A DNA stretch of 16,855 nt from the NCBI GenBank assembly GCA_023132075.1, contig JAGLYT010000007.1, positions 1 to 16,855 of the forward strand, written 5' to 3'. Position numbers and translations under genes: made by a program. Source of the DNA: JAGLHV01 sp023132075 [NCBI: bacterium]. Lineage in GTDB: Bacteria > CBDUZB01 > JAGLHV01. Each line of letters starts with the position of its first letter. Position 1 is the stretch's first letter. The notes under the pieces are model-generated. The model was given only the letters and a program-made list of their open reading frames with translations, made no database searches and was not told the DNA's origin. This document shows, one piece after another, positions 1 to 7,021 of this stretch.

Positions 1-1490
1 TCTTCATTAATTTTTCCGGAAATTTCATTTAACATAATGGAAGCGAACCCTTTCATATTGGTCAATGGGGTGCGTAGTTCGTGAGAAATGAGGGAGATGA
101 ATTCCATTTTCATTTGTTCTAATTTTTTTTCTTTAGTAACATCGCTAAGTAATGTTACTATGCCTAATTTTTCTTCTCTATGATTTTTAACCCGAGAAAG
201 AGTAACTTTTAGATGTGTGTGTGGTGGTTGGTGTAATTTAATGTCTTTAGTTGTAGGAAAAGAACTGCCTATTTTAGAATATAATTCGGATAAATATAAA
301 TTTCTGAAATCCGTCCATTTTTCAATTTGGTTTTCCTGGGAATTGTCATTGAAAGAAAGTCCAATTATTTTTTCAGCGGTTGGATTAAGAAAAAATAAAT
401 TTCCGTTTTCGTCGGTCATAATTACACCCTCTGTCATACTTTTTATCATTGATTCCATTTTGCTTTTTTCTTCAGCCATGAGCGTTTCTATTTCTCTGGT
501 TCGCAAAAGCACTTTTTTTTCAAGCGAGACACTATATTCTTTAATTTCTTTCTCGGCTTCTCGCAGTTCCTCAACCAATTCTTTTATCGCTCGTAAATCT
601 CTGGCAATTCCAACAATACCTGTTATTTTACCTGATTCATTTTTCATTGTTGATGCATTAAAATTAACAGGTATTGCTTCATTTTTTTTAGTTAAAAAAA
701 CCAAATCACAATCCCGGGCGGCTCCTTTCTGAAATAAAATTTTTGATAGATTTTTGTCTAAAAAAGTTTTATCATTAAAAATAATGTTTACATTTTGTCC
801 TATAAGTTCTTCTTCTTTTTCATATTCTAACAGGTTTAAAGTTGCATAGTTGACTGTTTTTATTTTGTTATCAAGGTCTATCACAATCAAACAGTCCAGC
901 ATGCTCTCGAGGATATTAGAAATATAATCTTTACTTCTATGCAGTTCCTTGCTTTTTATTTTGAATTTGTTTTCGTAGTCTTTTTCCATGTCTACGACTT
1001 TTTTAAATAGAGTACTGACTATAAAAAATATGCTTATTTTTAGCAGCAGCCAACCAAAATGTACGACTTGTAAATTTTTTACCTGTGTAAGATGAAAACA
1101 AGCCAGAATAGTACTTACTGCTAAAGTGGCCAGCAGTAATGTCTTTTTGTTGCAAATTAAACTTATGGTAATTAAAGGGAAAATAAACATTATCCACAAG
1201 TTTGATTCATATCCCCCGGTATAATAAATTAATAGTGTAATAAGAAAAATATTGGAAAGGCCGATAAAAGTTTTACTTATTAATAATGCTTTGTTTCGAA
1301 GCAATGATTTGATGCTTAAAATATTAAAAAAAATGATTGTTAAGATTACTGAAAATACCTGGGGAAATATAGAAAGTTTTATGTCTTTTAAAATTAAAAG
1401 TAAGGGCCAGATAAATCCCAACAGGAGCCCCATATATTTATAGAGAATGTTTAATAAAGAGAAATCGTTTGGAGAATTATTGCTTTTCAT
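1..1490 (-). CDS. Membrane PAS-PAS sensor histidine kinase, 3' end cut off by window edge
   Basis: Reading down from the ATG at 1490, the frame stays open for 496 complete codons to the window edge. Residues about 11-165 hold six hydrophobic segments (roughly 11-34, 41-60, 72-90, 97-113, 117-132, 146-162), an integral-membrane sensor region of no family I recognise. A short charged linker leads to PAS 1 (about 187-300, ending GIVGIARDL), a coiled coil (300-345), PAS 2 (about 346-452, EGVIMTDENGNLFFLNP) and HisKA with the H-box SHELRTP, phospho-acceptor His470. The HATPase domain must lie beyond base 1. The ribosome binding site AAGGAGG sits inside the last codons of the preceding response regulator gene and the gap is 4 bp, so translation is probably coupled. 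The autokinase call is strong; the ligand is unknown. It is the distal gene of the four-gene minus-strand signalling operon. Confidence 0.9.
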   Translation of the reverse strand, partial: MKSNNSPNDFSLLNILYKYMGLLLGFIWPLLLILKDIKLSIFPQVFSVILTIIFFNILSIKSLLRNKALLISKTFIGLSNIFLITLLIYYTGGYESNLWIMFIFPLITISLICNKKTLLLATLAVSTILACFHLTQVKNLQVVHFGWLLLKISIFFIVSTLFKKVVDMEKDYENKFKIKSKELHRSKDYISNILESMLDCLIVIDLDNKIKTVNYATLNLLEYEKEEELIGQNVNIIFNDKTFLDKNLSKILFQKGAARDCDLVFLTKKNEAIPVNFNASTMKNESGKITGIVGIARDLRAIKELVEELREAEKEIKEYSVSLEKKVLLRTREIETLMAEEKSKMESMIKSMTEGVIMTDENGNLFFLNPTAEKIIGLSFNDNSQENQIEKWTDFRNLYLSELYSKIGSSFPTTKDIKLHQPPHTHLKVTLSRVKNHREEKLGIVTLLSDVTKEKKLEQMKMEFISLISHELRTPLTNMKGFASIMLNEISGKINE

Positions 1491-1494
1491 AAAT

Positions 1495-2103
1495 TCAAAC
1501 CTCCTTAATTGGGTTGGTTTTTTGTTGTGTGCAATTTGGGCAACAGAAACGGCATTTAAATTCTAATTTTTCGGAATCAGTTTGGGAAGTAAGTTGTAAA
1601 AGTAAAGAAGTATTACATCGACTACATTTAAAAGACATGGGTAAATTAGAATCTTTAGCTATTTTGGGAGCATCGAATAAAGATTCTTTTATTGCTATCC
1701 AATAAGAGGCGGTCTCTTTTTTTTCAGTGGTTTGGCTTAAAATTTGGTTTATTTTTTGTAGTAGTAAATTAGGGGTAGTGTGTATTTTGTTTAAATAATC
1801 ACTGGCACCCAGTTGAAAAGCTTTTTTTTTGTCTTCCGGGTATTCACGCATAGAAAAAACAATTGTGGGCATATTCTGGCATTCCGTTTTCTTTTTGATA
1901 TTCTCTAATAGAGTAAATCCATCCATTACCGGCATAACTAAGTCAAGAATAATCAGATCCGGCCTGTCTTCGTCAATAAGTTTCAAACATTCTGTTCCGT
2001 TGGAAGCGACGCGTACCTGAAATTTTTCAGCTCTTAACTTATCAGTATACAGCGAAACAAAATCCAATCTGTCTTCAACTACCAGGATTTTTTCTCTTTT
2101 CAT
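1495..2103 (-). CDS. Response regulator: REC domain with C-terminal zinc ribbon
   Basis: 202 residues. Residues 1-122 form a receiver domain: acidic pair E10/D11, phospho-acceptor Asp54 in LIILDLVMP, switch Ser84, and conserved Lys106, which is followed by Ile instead of the usual Pro. After a linker (123-157) comes a small cysteine-rich module with C160-x2-C163 and, about 20 residues later, C184-x2-C187 followed by C188-x2-C191, a zinc-ribbon pattern. There is no helix-turn-helix, enzyme or sigma-54 module, so the output is not a standard one. The ribbon could bind nucleic acid or protein; the sequence does not say which. The start codon overlaps the stop of the upstream gene (TAATG) and has GGGGAG about 5 nt upstream, which indicates coupled translation. 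It probably receives phosphate from one of the kinases of the same operon (inference). Confidence 0.88.
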   Translation of the reverse strand: MKREKILVVEDRLDFVSLYTDKLRAEKFQVRVASNGTECLKLIDEDRPDLIILDLVMPVMDGFTLLENIKKKTECQNMPTIVFSMREYPEDKKKAFQLGASDYLNKIHTTPNLLLQKINQILSQTTEKKETASYWIAIKESLFDAPKIAKDSNLPMSFKCSRCNTSLLLQLTSQTDSEKLEFKCRFCCPNCTQQKTNPIKEV

Positions 2104-3938
2104 TATTCTCCCCTTTTCTTTTTTAAGTTAGTTATAATTTTTTCTAATTTATTTAGTGTTTTTTCTTTGGCAAGTTCTTCTTTAATAATAAATCCCTGAA
2201 TTTGTTTGCTGGTAAGTGATTTATTTAAAAACAGGAACTTTTCATTGTTTAAGAGAACCAGGTGTATATTTTTTATTAAGGGGTCATTGCTTATTTCGGT
2301 TAGAAGGTTAAAGCTGACTTCTTTTAAGTTTATTAAATCTAAAAAAATAATATCCGGTTTTTCCTGATAAATTTTTTCTATTGCTTCTTGTTTGTTTTGC
2401 GAAGAAAGAACGATATGATTTTCATTTTCAAGGAAGTTTCCCAACAAATCAACAGTATGTCCATCGTTACTCAAAATCATGCTTTTTATTCTATTTGTTT
2501 GTTTTAGGGCGTCTAATTTTTTAAGTAATTGTGTTTTTTTTATCGGGTTTATCAGAAAATTTTTATTCTTATATGAAAAAGTTAATGGTTTCATTTTCGA
2601 TGAGGAAATAACGATAATTGGGGTAGAGGCGGTTTCGGGATTGTTTTTTAAATCTTTTAATATTGTTCCATGGTCATATTCTGCGGTCACTATATCCAAT
2701 ATAATAGCGAAAGGTGTAGTAGTAACTATTTGTTTTAATGTTTCTTTTTCCATTAAGCAACCGACAACTTGATATTGGGTTTTTTTGGTGAAATCACGAA
2801 TGCGGTTAATGACCGCCGGATTAACATCAATAACTATAAGATTTTTTTTTGTTTCTTTTTCTTGCCTTGACGGTTGGGAAGGAAAGGTAAAAATAAAATT
2901 AGAATCGTTATTGGAGATGCTTTCTATCTTGAAGGTTCCTCCTAAATATTCGGTTAAATTTTTAGCAAGGTTTAGATTTGTATCCATTTCGGTATATTTA
3001 AGGAGAGCGACATCATCGGCCGTTTTGGGGGGAGAAAAAATAAAGTTTTTCTGGAGATGTTTTGTCCTTAGGGGTCCTATGATAATTTCTATTGTTTTCT
3101 TATCGGTAGCATTTAAGATGGAAACAATGAGTTTTCTTTGGGAAGAGAATTTAATAGTATAATTTAATGTGTTGAGCAAGATTTGTTTTATATGCGATTT
3201 ATCACTGATAATAAAGGGTAAATTGGAGTCAATATATGTTTTGACAAGAATATTTTTTTCTTTTAATAATGGATCCGCATACGATATAATTTCTTCTACA
3301 ATATTTTTTAATTGAATCTTTTCCCATGAAAGAGCTGTTTTGTGCATAGCAATCCTGGATAAATCCAAAAGGTTATTAATCATCCGCAATAAGTTTTTAG
3401 AATTAATATTAATTTTTTTAAAAATTTGTTGCGGGGATGGTTCTTGTTTATCCCATTCGTTTAATAAAGAATTTGTATCGGTAATAATACTATTAATTGA
3501 TGTTTTTAAATTGTAATCCGTATCGGCAAAAGAGGGTATTTTTTTAAGAAATGGGATAGAGGTATCGGCTAATCTTTTGTTTATGCACTGTTCAACTGTT
3601 GTGTTAAGTTGGGAAAGATTAAAAGGTTTGCTTATATAATCAAAACTTCCTAAGCGCATTGCTTCTACAGCTGTTTCAATAGTTGCATATCCGGTAAGGA
3701 TAATAGAATCGGTTTTTATGTTATTTTTTTTAATTTGTTTTAATACTTCTATTCCGTTAAGTCCGGGCATTTTTAAATCAAGCAGAACCAGGTCGAAAAA
3801 GTTATTGGCTAACATTGTTAAACCTTCTTCTCCGTTTTTAGCTGATTCTACATAATAGGATTTTTGCCGAAGAAGTTTGCTGCAAAGATCTCGTATTTCG
3901 TATTCATCATCAACTATTAGAATATTTGCTTTATTCAT
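2103..3938 (-). CDS. REC-pseudo-histidine kinase-REC-REC protein
   Basis: 611 residues. REC1 (1-122) looks functional: acidic D10/D11, Asp54 in LVLLDLKMP, T82, K104-P105. Residues about 135-355 have the layout of a HisKA + HATPase core, but the H-box position reads DYNLKTSINS with Tyr142 where the histidine should be. The N-box keeps N256 in QILLNTLNY, while the G1 DxGxG and G2 GLGL motifs are absent (ETIL-type positions read KTIEIIIGPL and MDTNLNLAKN). REC2 (about 365-480) has D371 and D415 (AIILDIV), but the usual Lys-Pro reads NP (464-465). REC3 (about 484-605) has D492, D534 (IIFLDLIN) and K586. So it cannot autophosphorylate by the normal route and may instead be a multi-receiver scaffold or phosphate sink. 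The start overlaps the upstream kinase stop by 4 bp (ATGA), with AAAAGGA as ribosome binding site. Domain calls for REC2 and REC3 are less certain than REC1. Confidence 0.85.
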   Translation of the reverse strand: MNKANILIVDDEYEIRDLCSKLLRQKSYYVESAKNGEEGLTMLANNFFDLVLLDLKMPGLNGIEVLKQIKKNNIKTDSIILTGYATIETAVEAMRLGSFDYISKPFNLSQLNTTVEQCINKRLADTSIPFLKKIPSFADTDYNLKTSINSIITDTNSLLNEWDKQEPSPQQIFKKININSKNLLRMINNLLDLSRIAMHKTALSWEKIQLKNIVEEIISYADPLLKEKNILVKTYIDSNLPFIISDKSHIKQILLNTLNYTIKFSSQRKLIVSILNATDKKTIEIIIGPLRTKHLQKNFIFSPPKTADDVALLKYTEMDTNLNLAKNLTEYLGGTFKIESISNNDSNFIFTFPSQPSRQEKETKKNLIVIDVNPAVINRIRDFTKKTQYQVVGCLMEKETLKQIVTTTPFAIILDIVTAEYDHGTILKDLKNNPETASTPIIVISSSKMKPLTFSYKNKNFLINPIKKTQLLKKLDALKQTNRIKSMILSNDGHTVDLLGNFLENENHIVLSSQNKQEAIEKIYQEKPDIIFLDLINLKEVSFNLLTEISNDPLIKNIHLVLLNNEKFLFLNKSLTSKQIQGFIIKEELAKEKTLNKLEKIITNLKKKRGE

Positions 3939-5851
3939 AAGCTTTCCTTTTCCGTTTCTAACGGTAAAATTATAACGAATTTAGAGCCTTTTCCTTTTCC
4001 ATTACTTTTAGCCCGAATGTTTCCTTTATGTTTTTTTATAATTCCATAACTTACAGAAAGTCCCAGTCCTGTATTATTTCCAACTTCTTTAGTAGAAAAA
4101 AAGGGGTCAAATATTCTGGCTAAAGATTCTTTTTCTATCCCCATTCCTTGATCCTGAAAAGTAATAGTGATGTTTTTTTCTGATTGTTTATTATCAATTA
4201 ATTTGTTTTTTGATGAGGCGGTATTACTTATTTCGGTACTGATGGTCAAATTCCCTCCGCTAGGCATTGATTGTTGTGCGTTTACAATTAAGTTAAGAAA
4301 TACTTGTTGTATTTGAGGGGCGCTAAGTTTTAATTTAGGTAAATTTTTGGCATATTTTTTAACTACACGAATATTTTCAATGGTTAATTGGCGTTCATAT
4401 AAAGAAAGGGTTCTATTGATTATCTCATTAACATTTGTTGCTTGAAATTCAAACTCTTGCTGGCGGGAAAAACCTAATAAATTGGTTACAATACTTTTGC
4501 AACGTTGGGCAGACTGTTCTATTTTTTGTATTTCGGTATATCCCGGATTAGTTGGGGGTAATTGCATCAGGAGTAATTGGGCATTACCCATTACACTGGT
4601 TAAAGGATTATTGATTTCATGGGCCACACCTCCGGCCAGTTGTCCCAGAGTGACCATTTTATCTGCCTGAATTAACCGGAGTTGAAGTTGTTTTCTTTCG
4701 CTGATATCTTTGATTGTTACCAATATTTCCGTATTTTCGGTTTTTTTGTTTTTCATTGAACTAATTTGCAATTCAGCAGGGAATTTTTTACCATCTTTTT
4801 TCTTCATTAATACTTCCTGGGCATAAATTTTTTTTGTTATTTTAGGGTCAATGATTTTTTTTATTAGAGAAAAGATTTTTCTATCATCAGTAGATAATGC
4901 AGTTAATTTTTTCCCCAGCATTGTTTGTTTACTGTAATTAAATATTTTTTCTGCCGCTTCATTGCAGGAAGCAATAGTCGTATCCGGCTTTAGGCAAAAA
5001 ATAGCGTCCTGGATGCTGGCAAATAAATTTTCTAAATAATGTTTTGATTTTTTTATTTCCCCTTCCATTTTTTCCCGTTGGGTAATATCACGTATAATTG
5101 TTCTTATTCCGCTGATTTCTCCGTTTTGTTTTATCAACGAGGCATTGATTTCCACTATAATTTCTTTACCCTCTTTATTGGTTAATTTTGTTTTGAATCC
5201 GGAAACAGTGCCTTGTTCAATAGTTTTTCGTATAAAAGTGGGAATATTTTTCCGGACATCAGGGGAAATAAAGTGTTTAAGATTCATTTTAAGTATTTCA
5301 TTCTTAGAATAATGAAAAAATGAAATTGCTTGCTTATTGATAGTGGTGATTTTACCGGTACTATCTAAGGTGCAGATTAAATCGTTGGCATTTTCTACTA
5401 AATCTCTATATTTTTCTTCTGATTCTTCTAAACTTTTTTGTAGTTTGGCTTGTAATTTTTTTGTTTGAAAAGCAGTGATTGCTTTTTCTACGACTAAAGG
5501 CAGTATACTAAGATAATTAGTACTTTTGGTAATATAATCATAAGCACCTGATTTTATTGCGTTTACGGCTATTTTTTCATTTCCCTGTCCTGTAACAAAA
5601 ATAACCGGTAATTGATACATTTTTCTTAATTTGCTTAGTAATTCCAAACCATTTTCTTTTGGTAGATTATAATCCAAGAGTAATATATCAAAGTTATTTT
5701 GAGAAAGTAACTTTAAACATTCTGTGCCGGAATGAGCTATATTAATTTGATATTCAGGATTAGTACTGAGCAATTTATCTTTAGCTAATTGGGCGTGATC
5801 AGGGTTGTCATCCACTATTAAGATATTAAAAATCCCTTTTTTTGAAATCAT
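3935..5851 (-). CDS. REC-PAS-PAS hybrid sensor histidine kinase (soluble)
   Basis: 638 residues, no membrane segment. An N-terminal receiver (about 7-128) has D14/D15, Asp60 in ILLLDYNLP, T87 and K109 (followed by Ser, not Pro). Two PAS domains follow (about 143-258, ending TIIRDITQRE; about 270-386, ending VTIKDISERK). Then comes HisKA with VAHEINNPLTS, His411, and an intact HATPase: N-box N520/N524, G1 DQGMGI (567-572), F-box FDPFFSTK (581-588) and G2 TGLGLS (594-599). The H-box and ATPase are of the NtrB-like HPK4 type. An N-terminal REC means the kinase can be tuned by another kinase. First gene of the operon, about 115 nt downstream of a consensus promoter. The ATG at 5851 has only a weak, distant AGAAGG as ribosome binding site. 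It is the only operon member here with a complete, intact kinase core, so it is the best candidate donor for its neighbours' receivers (inference). Confidence 0.93.
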   Translation of the reverse strand: MISKKGIFNILIVDDNPDHAQLAKDKLLSTNPEYQINIAHSGTECLKLLSQNNFDILLLDYNLPKENGLELLSKLRKMYQLPVIFVTGQGNEKIAVNAIKSGAYDYITKSTNYLSILPLVVEKAITAFQTKKLQAKLQKSLEESEEKYRDLVENANDLICTLDSTGKITTINKQAISFFHYSKNEILKMNLKHFISPDVRKNIPTFIRKTIEQGTVSGFKTKLTNKEGKEIIVEINASLIKQNGEISGIRTIIRDITQREKMEGEIKKSKHYLENLFASIQDAIFCLKPDTTIASCNEAAEKIFNYSKQTMLGKKLTALSTDDRKIFSLIKKIIDPKITKKIYAQEVLMKKKDGKKFPAELQISSMKNKKTENTEILVTIKDISERKQLQLRLIQADKMVTLGQLAGGVAHEINNPLTSVMGNAQLLLMQLPPTNPGYTEIQKIEQSAQRCKSIVTNLLGFSRQQEFEFQATNVNEIINRTLSLYERQLTIENIRVVKKYAKNLPKLKLSAPQIQQVFLNLIVNAQQSMPSGGNLTISTEISNTASSKNKLIDNKQSEKNITITFQDQGMGIEKESLARIFDPFFSTKEVGNNTGLGLSVSYGIIKKHKGNIRAKSNGKGKGSKFVIILPLETEKESL

Positions 5852-5971
5852 CTTATGGGTTAAACCTTCTTTAAATTTGTCTTTTAGCTACGCTTTAATA
5901 GATTTAAGTAATGCTCTAAAATGATGGTAAAAAAAAACAAGTCATTTTTTCTTAGCAGTTTCTTCCCTTTC

Positions 5972-6000
5972 ATTATAATAACACAAATAGTCCTTGTCAA
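5972..6000 (-). promoter_or_regulatory. Consensus sigma-70 promoter of the minus-strand signalling operon
   Basis: On the minus strand the -35 box TTGACA (6000-5995) and the -10 box TATAAT (5977-5972) both match consensus exactly and are 17 bp apart. Transcription would start near 5965, giving a leader of about 115 nt before the ATG at 5851. It faces away from the plus-strand genes. A perfect promoter suggests strong, possibly constitutive transcription unless an operator overlaps it; I see no clear operator palindrome. Confidence 0.85.
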
Positions 6001-6040
6001 GAAAAATATAGAATAAAAAGTTAAAACGAGGAGGTTCTTA

Positions 6041-6097
6041 TTGTCAAAGGAAGGAAATACAAATTTTCTGCTTGCTTTTAGAGAAGAAGTTTTGTAG
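6041..6097 (+). CDS. Candidate 18-codon small ORF with strong ribosome binding site
   Basis: A full AGGAGG (6029-6034) stands 6 nt before a TTG codon, which opens 18 codons (reading MSKEGNTNFLLAFREEVL) and then stops at TAG. It is too short to assign a function and has no hydrophobic stretch typical of a membrane peptide. It may be a leader peptide for the downstream REC-HPt gene, a decayed gene start, or chance. The strong Shine-Dalgarno is the only evidence. Confidence 0.25.
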   Translation: MSKEGNTNFLLAFREEVL

Positions 6098-6342
6098 AAT
6101 AACTTAAGTATTAGTGTAATTTGCTTAATTCGTGATTTATTTTTTGCATAACAATTTAAGTGACAACGCAATCGTTTTAATTGAAGGTAAAACAAGTATC
6201 TGTTTTATTTCTTATAAAATTTGGATGGCATTATTTTTGCAATTGTATTTTTTAAAAATAGATATTGTGTCGGGGTCTTTTCATAGGCGGTGTGTTTTTC
6301 AGGGCTCTGAATGCTTAAAATAAAAATAGAAGGGGGATAATA

Positions 6343-7017
6343 ATGTTACAATTTGAGCAATTTTCCGTTAAGATTCTTTTTTGTACTTCAGAACCCGACG
6401 AAAAAATGTTGCTCTGGAGTTTTTTGCCCGACGGAGTGATTTTGGATACAGTGGGAACGGGGGAAGAAACACTTGAAAGATTCAAAGAAAACCAATACAG
6501 TTTGATTTTATTTGATACCCAAATAGGTGAAAAAGATGAATTTTTGGTAGCTAAAAAAATACGGGAGCATGAATTTATTTCTGATTTGAAAGCGATGCCC
6601 ATCGTAGGAATAATTTCCAGCAAAGAAAAGGAAATATCATCGGAGTTTAATGATTATCTGTTTCGTCCTTTTCAACAGGAAGAAGTTTTTAAACTTATTA
6701 CTAAATATATTTCTTTGCCTTCTTCATTAGGGAAAGTAATTACTGCGGACATAGATATTAAAGATTTTGTTCCTGAATTTCTGGCAAACAGAAAAACAGA
6801 CAGCCTTTTGATCATTGATAATTTAAAGAAGAACAATTTTGTAAAAATTAAGGAATTGGGGCATAAGATGGTTGGTTCGGGAAAGCTTTATGGGTTTGAA
6901 CGGATTAGTAAAATAGGTTACTTGTTGGAAAGGGAAGCAAAAAACGAAGAGGCAGGACCAATAGAAAAGTTATCCAGGGAGTTAATAACTTATCTTAATC
7001 AGGTGGAGGTTAGGTAA
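6343..7017 (+). CDS. REC-HPt phosphotransfer protein
   Basis: 224 residues. Residues 8-125 form a receiver-like domain with E17/D19 as the acidic pair, Asp58 in LILFDTQ and S92/S93 in the switch strand, but Arg108-Pro109 replaces the usual Lys-Pro. Residues about 135-222 form an all-helical HPt domain containing the signature GHKMVGSGKLYGF with His174 as phospho-acceptor; this resembles the canonical H-K-x-x-G-S/A-x pattern of HPt proteins. Together they make an internal phosphorelay module (Asp to His or the reverse). The ribosome binding site AGGGGGAT is about 5-6 nt before the ATG. The next gene, a receiver-fused assembly ATPase, begins 4 bp after this stop, and its GGAGG lies in the last codons of this gene. 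That makes the ATPase receivers the likely partners of His174 (inference). The Lys-to-Arg change may alter receiver signalling. Confidence 0.88.
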   Translation: MLQFEQFSVKILFCTSEPDEKMLLWSFLPDGVILDTVGTGEETLERFKENQYSLILFDTQIGEKDEFLVAKKIREHEFISDLKAMPIVGIISSKEKEISSEFNDYLFRPFQQEEVFKLITKYISLPSSLGKVITADIDIKDFVPEFLANRKTDSLLIIDNLKKNNFVKIKELGHKMVGSGKLYGFERISKIGYLLEREAKNEEAGPIEKLSRELITYLNQVEVR

Positions 7018-7021
7018 TTTT

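Larger units (their letters stand above)
5852..6342. other. Divergent intergenic region (491 bp)
   Basis: Separates the minus-strand kinase operon from the plus-strand REC-HPt/ATPase genes. It contains the consensus minus-strand promoter (5972-6000), the operon leader, and one tiny candidate reading frame (6041-6097). For the plus strand I find only weak promoter candidates, for example TTGCTT at 6072-6077 with TAGAAT at 6095-6100 (17 bp apart, poor -35), so the plus-strand start is unresolved. No riboswitch fold or terminator was recognised. Confidence 0.6.

Noticed and set aside
217-732. Open frame of 171 codons on the plus strand
   Set aside because: It is antisense to the well-supported kinase at 1-1490, whose own frame shows PAS domains and a HisKA H-box; the plus-strand product is low-complexity and without any motif.
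1003-1197. 64-codon open frame on the minus strand
   Set aside because: Another frame inside the membrane region of the same kinase gene; no ribosome binding site or motif.
5884-6195. 103-codon open frame on the minus strand in the divergent spacer
   Set aside because: It spans the consensus promoter, has no ribosome binding site and reads as low-complexity translation of AT-rich DNA.
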